This document shows positions 61,927 to 64,000 of a DNA stretch of 64,000 nt, in pieces. Position 1 is the stretch's first letter, and every line of letters starts with the position of its first letter. The translations under genes and the position numbers were made by a program. This DNA comes from Umbilicaria muhlenbergii. Taxonomy: Eukaryota; Ascomycota; Lecanoromycetes; Umbilicariales; Umbilicariaceae. Under the pieces are notes generated by a model, which was given only the letters and a program-made list of their open reading frames with translations, made no database searches and was not told the origin of the DNA. The stretch spans positions 3,195,088-3,259,087 of the forward strand of contig KK106984.1 in NCBI GenBank assembly GCA_000611775.1, in the 5' to 3' direction.

Positions 61927-62157
61927 TGTCAAGTTTACACTTAAATATTGAACTGAACTGAATGATCTGAATAATGAACTGAACTGAATGACTGATTGAG
62001 TTAGCAGTGATTAAATTAGTGAGCTTAATGCACACATAAAAATTTTAATCTTCATGCTCTTTCTTCTTCTTGCTTCTTAAACTAGAATTCTTATCTGTAG
62101 CTAAATGTCAGCTTGTTAAAACACATGCATTAATTCATAATCTGCATAGTTCTGACA
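61927..62157 (+). repeat. 3' LTR of element G (231 bp)
   Basis: It starts TGTCAAGTTTACAC after a purine-rich AAGAAGAGGAGGATAG tract and ends TTCTGACA. Confidence 0.9.
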
Positions 62158-62162
62158 CTCTA

Positions 62163-62351
62163 ATGATTATGTCTGATTAATAAATTAATACTTTACTGCT
62201 AAATCAGTTCCTCTGATCAACAGATTAATGTTTAATCATTTAATCACTTCCTCTGATCAACAGATTGATGCTTAATCACTTGATTACTTCAAGTCATCTT
62301 TTTTCTGTTTCTCAGAGTGCAGAGTACTTTCTTATTAAGTTCATTATAACA
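62163..62351 (-). repeat. element H 5' LTR, outer part
   Basis: It continues H's LTR after the G insertion and ends CATTATAACA on the + strand, the TGTTATAATG start of the LTR. A tandem TTCCTCTGATCAACAGATT pair lies near 62211-62270. The outer flank CAAAA (62352-62356) is H's presumed target site; its partner is not found. Confidence 0.6.
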
Positions 62352-62414
62352 CAAAAGCTTATTTCTGTTGATTTCACTGTTAAAAACTTATATGTTTATA
62401 ATTAATACCTCATG
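62352..62414. other. 63-bp remnant between H and A copy 2
   Basis: AT-rich sequence with no recognised feature, between the outer LTR edge of H and the LTR of A copy 2. Confidence 0.5.
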
Positions 62415-62621
62415 TGTTACAGTTAACTATTTCACTTTATAAGCAAACTTAAAACTGTTGCAAGAGATGAATTATTTGAATTTAAAAAAGTACAAAGAAG
62501 AAAGCAGTCTTGTGAGTACAATCATAATATAAATATCAGAGTGTCAAGACACACTAATTTCAATTTAGTTTAACATCAAGTAATTCAATATTTATTAATG
62601 TTAATTGATCATGTCATAACA
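62415..62621 (-). repeat. 3' LTR of family A copy 2 (207 bp)
   Basis: On the + strand it reads TGTTACAGTT...CATAACA. It is equal in length to the LTR of copy 1 (14300-14506), with mostly C/T and G/A differences. Confidence 0.86.
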
Positions 62622-64000
62622 TCATCTCTCTTCAGACAGGAGGATTATTCTCAGTTTTCATCTTAAATTCTTCACTTTAACTGCCTCTTGAATTTCTCAT
62701 TAACTGTCATGTTGTTTTCATCTGTAGAGTTCAGCTCTTCACTTGACTTGTAAGCATTTAATTAAACTTGTAATCTCCTTGATGACTCAATCTTGTTCAG
62801 ATAAGAGTTATGATAATTTTTTACCATTTTAAGGTGACTTTAAAAAGTCATCAGTATCATATCATTCAGAGCTTGAATCATATCCCTCTCAAGTCACTTG
62901 ATATTGTAAGACATTGTTGCAGATTCAGCTTGCTAAGATTTTTTTCACTGTGTACTCAAGCTGATCATTAACTTCAGTTAACAGCTCTGAATTTTGAATT
63001 TAATTCAGCATTAAATCATCTGCAGCCTTTCTTAAATGATCAGCATGAAAGATGTTGTTCATCTTCATGTGTTTAAGTAACTTCAGAACATAGAAGTGAC
63101 TTTTCATGTTGAAAATTCAATAAAAACCTGCCACTTGATGATTCAACTTTAAGTTAAGTCTTTCAGTGATTCAATCCTTTCAAGTAACATAAACTCAATC
63201 ATCAATAACAAAGTCAAGTTCCCTTCAGTGTTTGTTCACTTGAATTATCATTTTATTTTAAGCTCACTTTAAATTTTCCTTTGCTCATTTAATTGTATTA
63301 TGAGTTTTAATAATGAAGGTCTGAGCTTCTTCTCTTATCAGTTGCTCTCTTATAATGTCAGAAGACTGTGTATGATCTTTTTAATAAAAATGTAAACATG
63401 AGGTCTGTCTCAACTTCAGCTTATAAAGTGACATGCCTGTAGACTCATGAGTGAGAACTGCTTGAGTGAAGTTCATTGTCAGTAAAAGGTCTGATCAGTT
63501 GTTCTGAAAGTAATTCACAAAGGAGTGAAGCTGTTGATTAATATACTGATTTAATACCTCAGTGCTTTCATCAGTCTGTGAGTGATATGCTGTTGAAAGC
63601 TTTTGCTTTACCCTCACAAGCTTGTAAAGTTCATTCATGAATGCTGAGATGAATTGAGAACCTCAGTCTGATGTTGCTGTCTCAGATGTTTCATAAATCC
63701 TTCAGATGTACTTATAATATAATTATGTAAATTAAGCTGCTGTAACTGTCTTCTGACATGACAGTAAGAAGGCTCTTTTTTTAAAGTAATTAATAATGAT
63801 AAATATGTTGTCAAAGTCTTTCTTGTCTCATGAGAAGAATTTAAAGTTAAATGATACATGCTGTCAGCACCTGTTTCTGATTGACAGCAGGTAAAGTATC
63901 CCTGAGGTTTTATCTCTTGATACATGCATTTAATGACACATTCAGCAGTTTGTGATAAAGATAAAACAGTCATTTAATAGTTTTAATCAGTAGTATTGAG
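62415..64000 (-). mobile_element. Ty3/Gypsy chromovirus family A, copy 2, 3' part
   Basis: Read leftward from the window edge: integrase core (about 63960-63480; 63635-63973 stays open for 112 codons), integrase C-terminal region (about 63450-63050), chromodomain (about 62985-62850), 3' untranslated region and LTR. It is the inverted counterpart of bases 1-1159 plus 14101-14506 and shows what copy 1 looked like before B arrived. Broken, and cut by the window edge. Confidence 0.85.

Larger units (their letters stand above)
56346..62157 (+). mobile_element. Ty3/Gypsy element G, inserted in the LTR of H
   Basis: Two 231-bp LTRs and 5-bp flanks CTTTA (56341-56345) and CTCTA (62158-62162), one C/T apart, as expected of a mutated target repeat. 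It is the same family as F. It is structurally complete: LTR, leader repeats, gag, protease, RT, RNase H, integrase, chromodomain, LTR. Broken in many places. Confidence 0.9.

Noticed and set aside
1-64000. TGA read as tryptophan (altered genetic code)
   Set aside because: TGA also stands at arginine sites, and the same TGA/TCA excess fills non-coding LTRs, so it is a C-to-T mutation effect and not a code change.
1-64000. tRNA, rRNA, riboswitch or intact host gene
   Set aside because: No cloverleaf with conserved T-loop bases, no rRNA-like stretch and no long open frame was found; the longest open frames are about 110 codons and lie in element fossils.

Overview
The window is a nest of dead transposable elements from a filamentous fungus, most likely an ascomycete. 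I see no intact host gene and no tRNA or rRNA gene. The evidence for a fungus is threefold: Ty3/Gypsy elements with chromodomains, a Helitron whose protein has the fungal N-terminal layout (zinc-ribbon-like pairs, DUF6570, HUH Rep, Pif1-type helicase), and a heavy RIP-like mutation signature. CG is almost gone, CCA/TGG is rare, TCA/TGA is in excess, and nearly every old reading frame is broken. The species cannot be named from this.

Layout, left to right. Bases 1-1159 are the tail of Gypsy family A on the + strand; it resumes at 14101-14506 with its 207-bp LTR. Element B was inserted between those pieces (target-site repeats AGGAC/AGAAC), and related element E sits inside B from 6796. Bases 13476-13894 are an inverted, apparently identical copy of 21504-21922. 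Bases 14507-15221 are unassigned. C (+, 15222-21639, repeat ATAAG) and D (-, 21789-28153, repeat ATGAT) stand tail to tail, 149 bp apart. F (-, about 28572-34391) follows, then a charged-protein remnant, then a Helitron (-, about 35328-41245).

From 41246 to 62351 an older Gypsy element H (-) has been cut into pieces by later arrivals: I1 (+, 43245-48810, repeat CATCT), I2 (-, 49627-54896, repeat AAGAT), G (+, 56346-62157, repeat CTTTA/CTCTA) and a hAT-like miniature transposon (42328-43236, 8-bp repeat ATTCATCT). A 122-bp TG...CA element with repeat CTCAT lies inside the 3' LTR of I1. The window ends in a second copy of family A on the - strand (62415-64000).

The sequences that escaped mutation are the most informative. 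The hAT-like element is rich in CG, and the 122-bp element, the 71-bp LTR tandem repeats and the inverted duplication look unmutated. These must be younger than the mutation wave. Elements C, D and E also carry an extra gene-like stretch between pol and the 3' LTR, on the opposite strand, with a Cys-rich part and a coiled coil. All calls were made by eye; boundaries resting on target-site repeats are firm, while domain limits are approximate.
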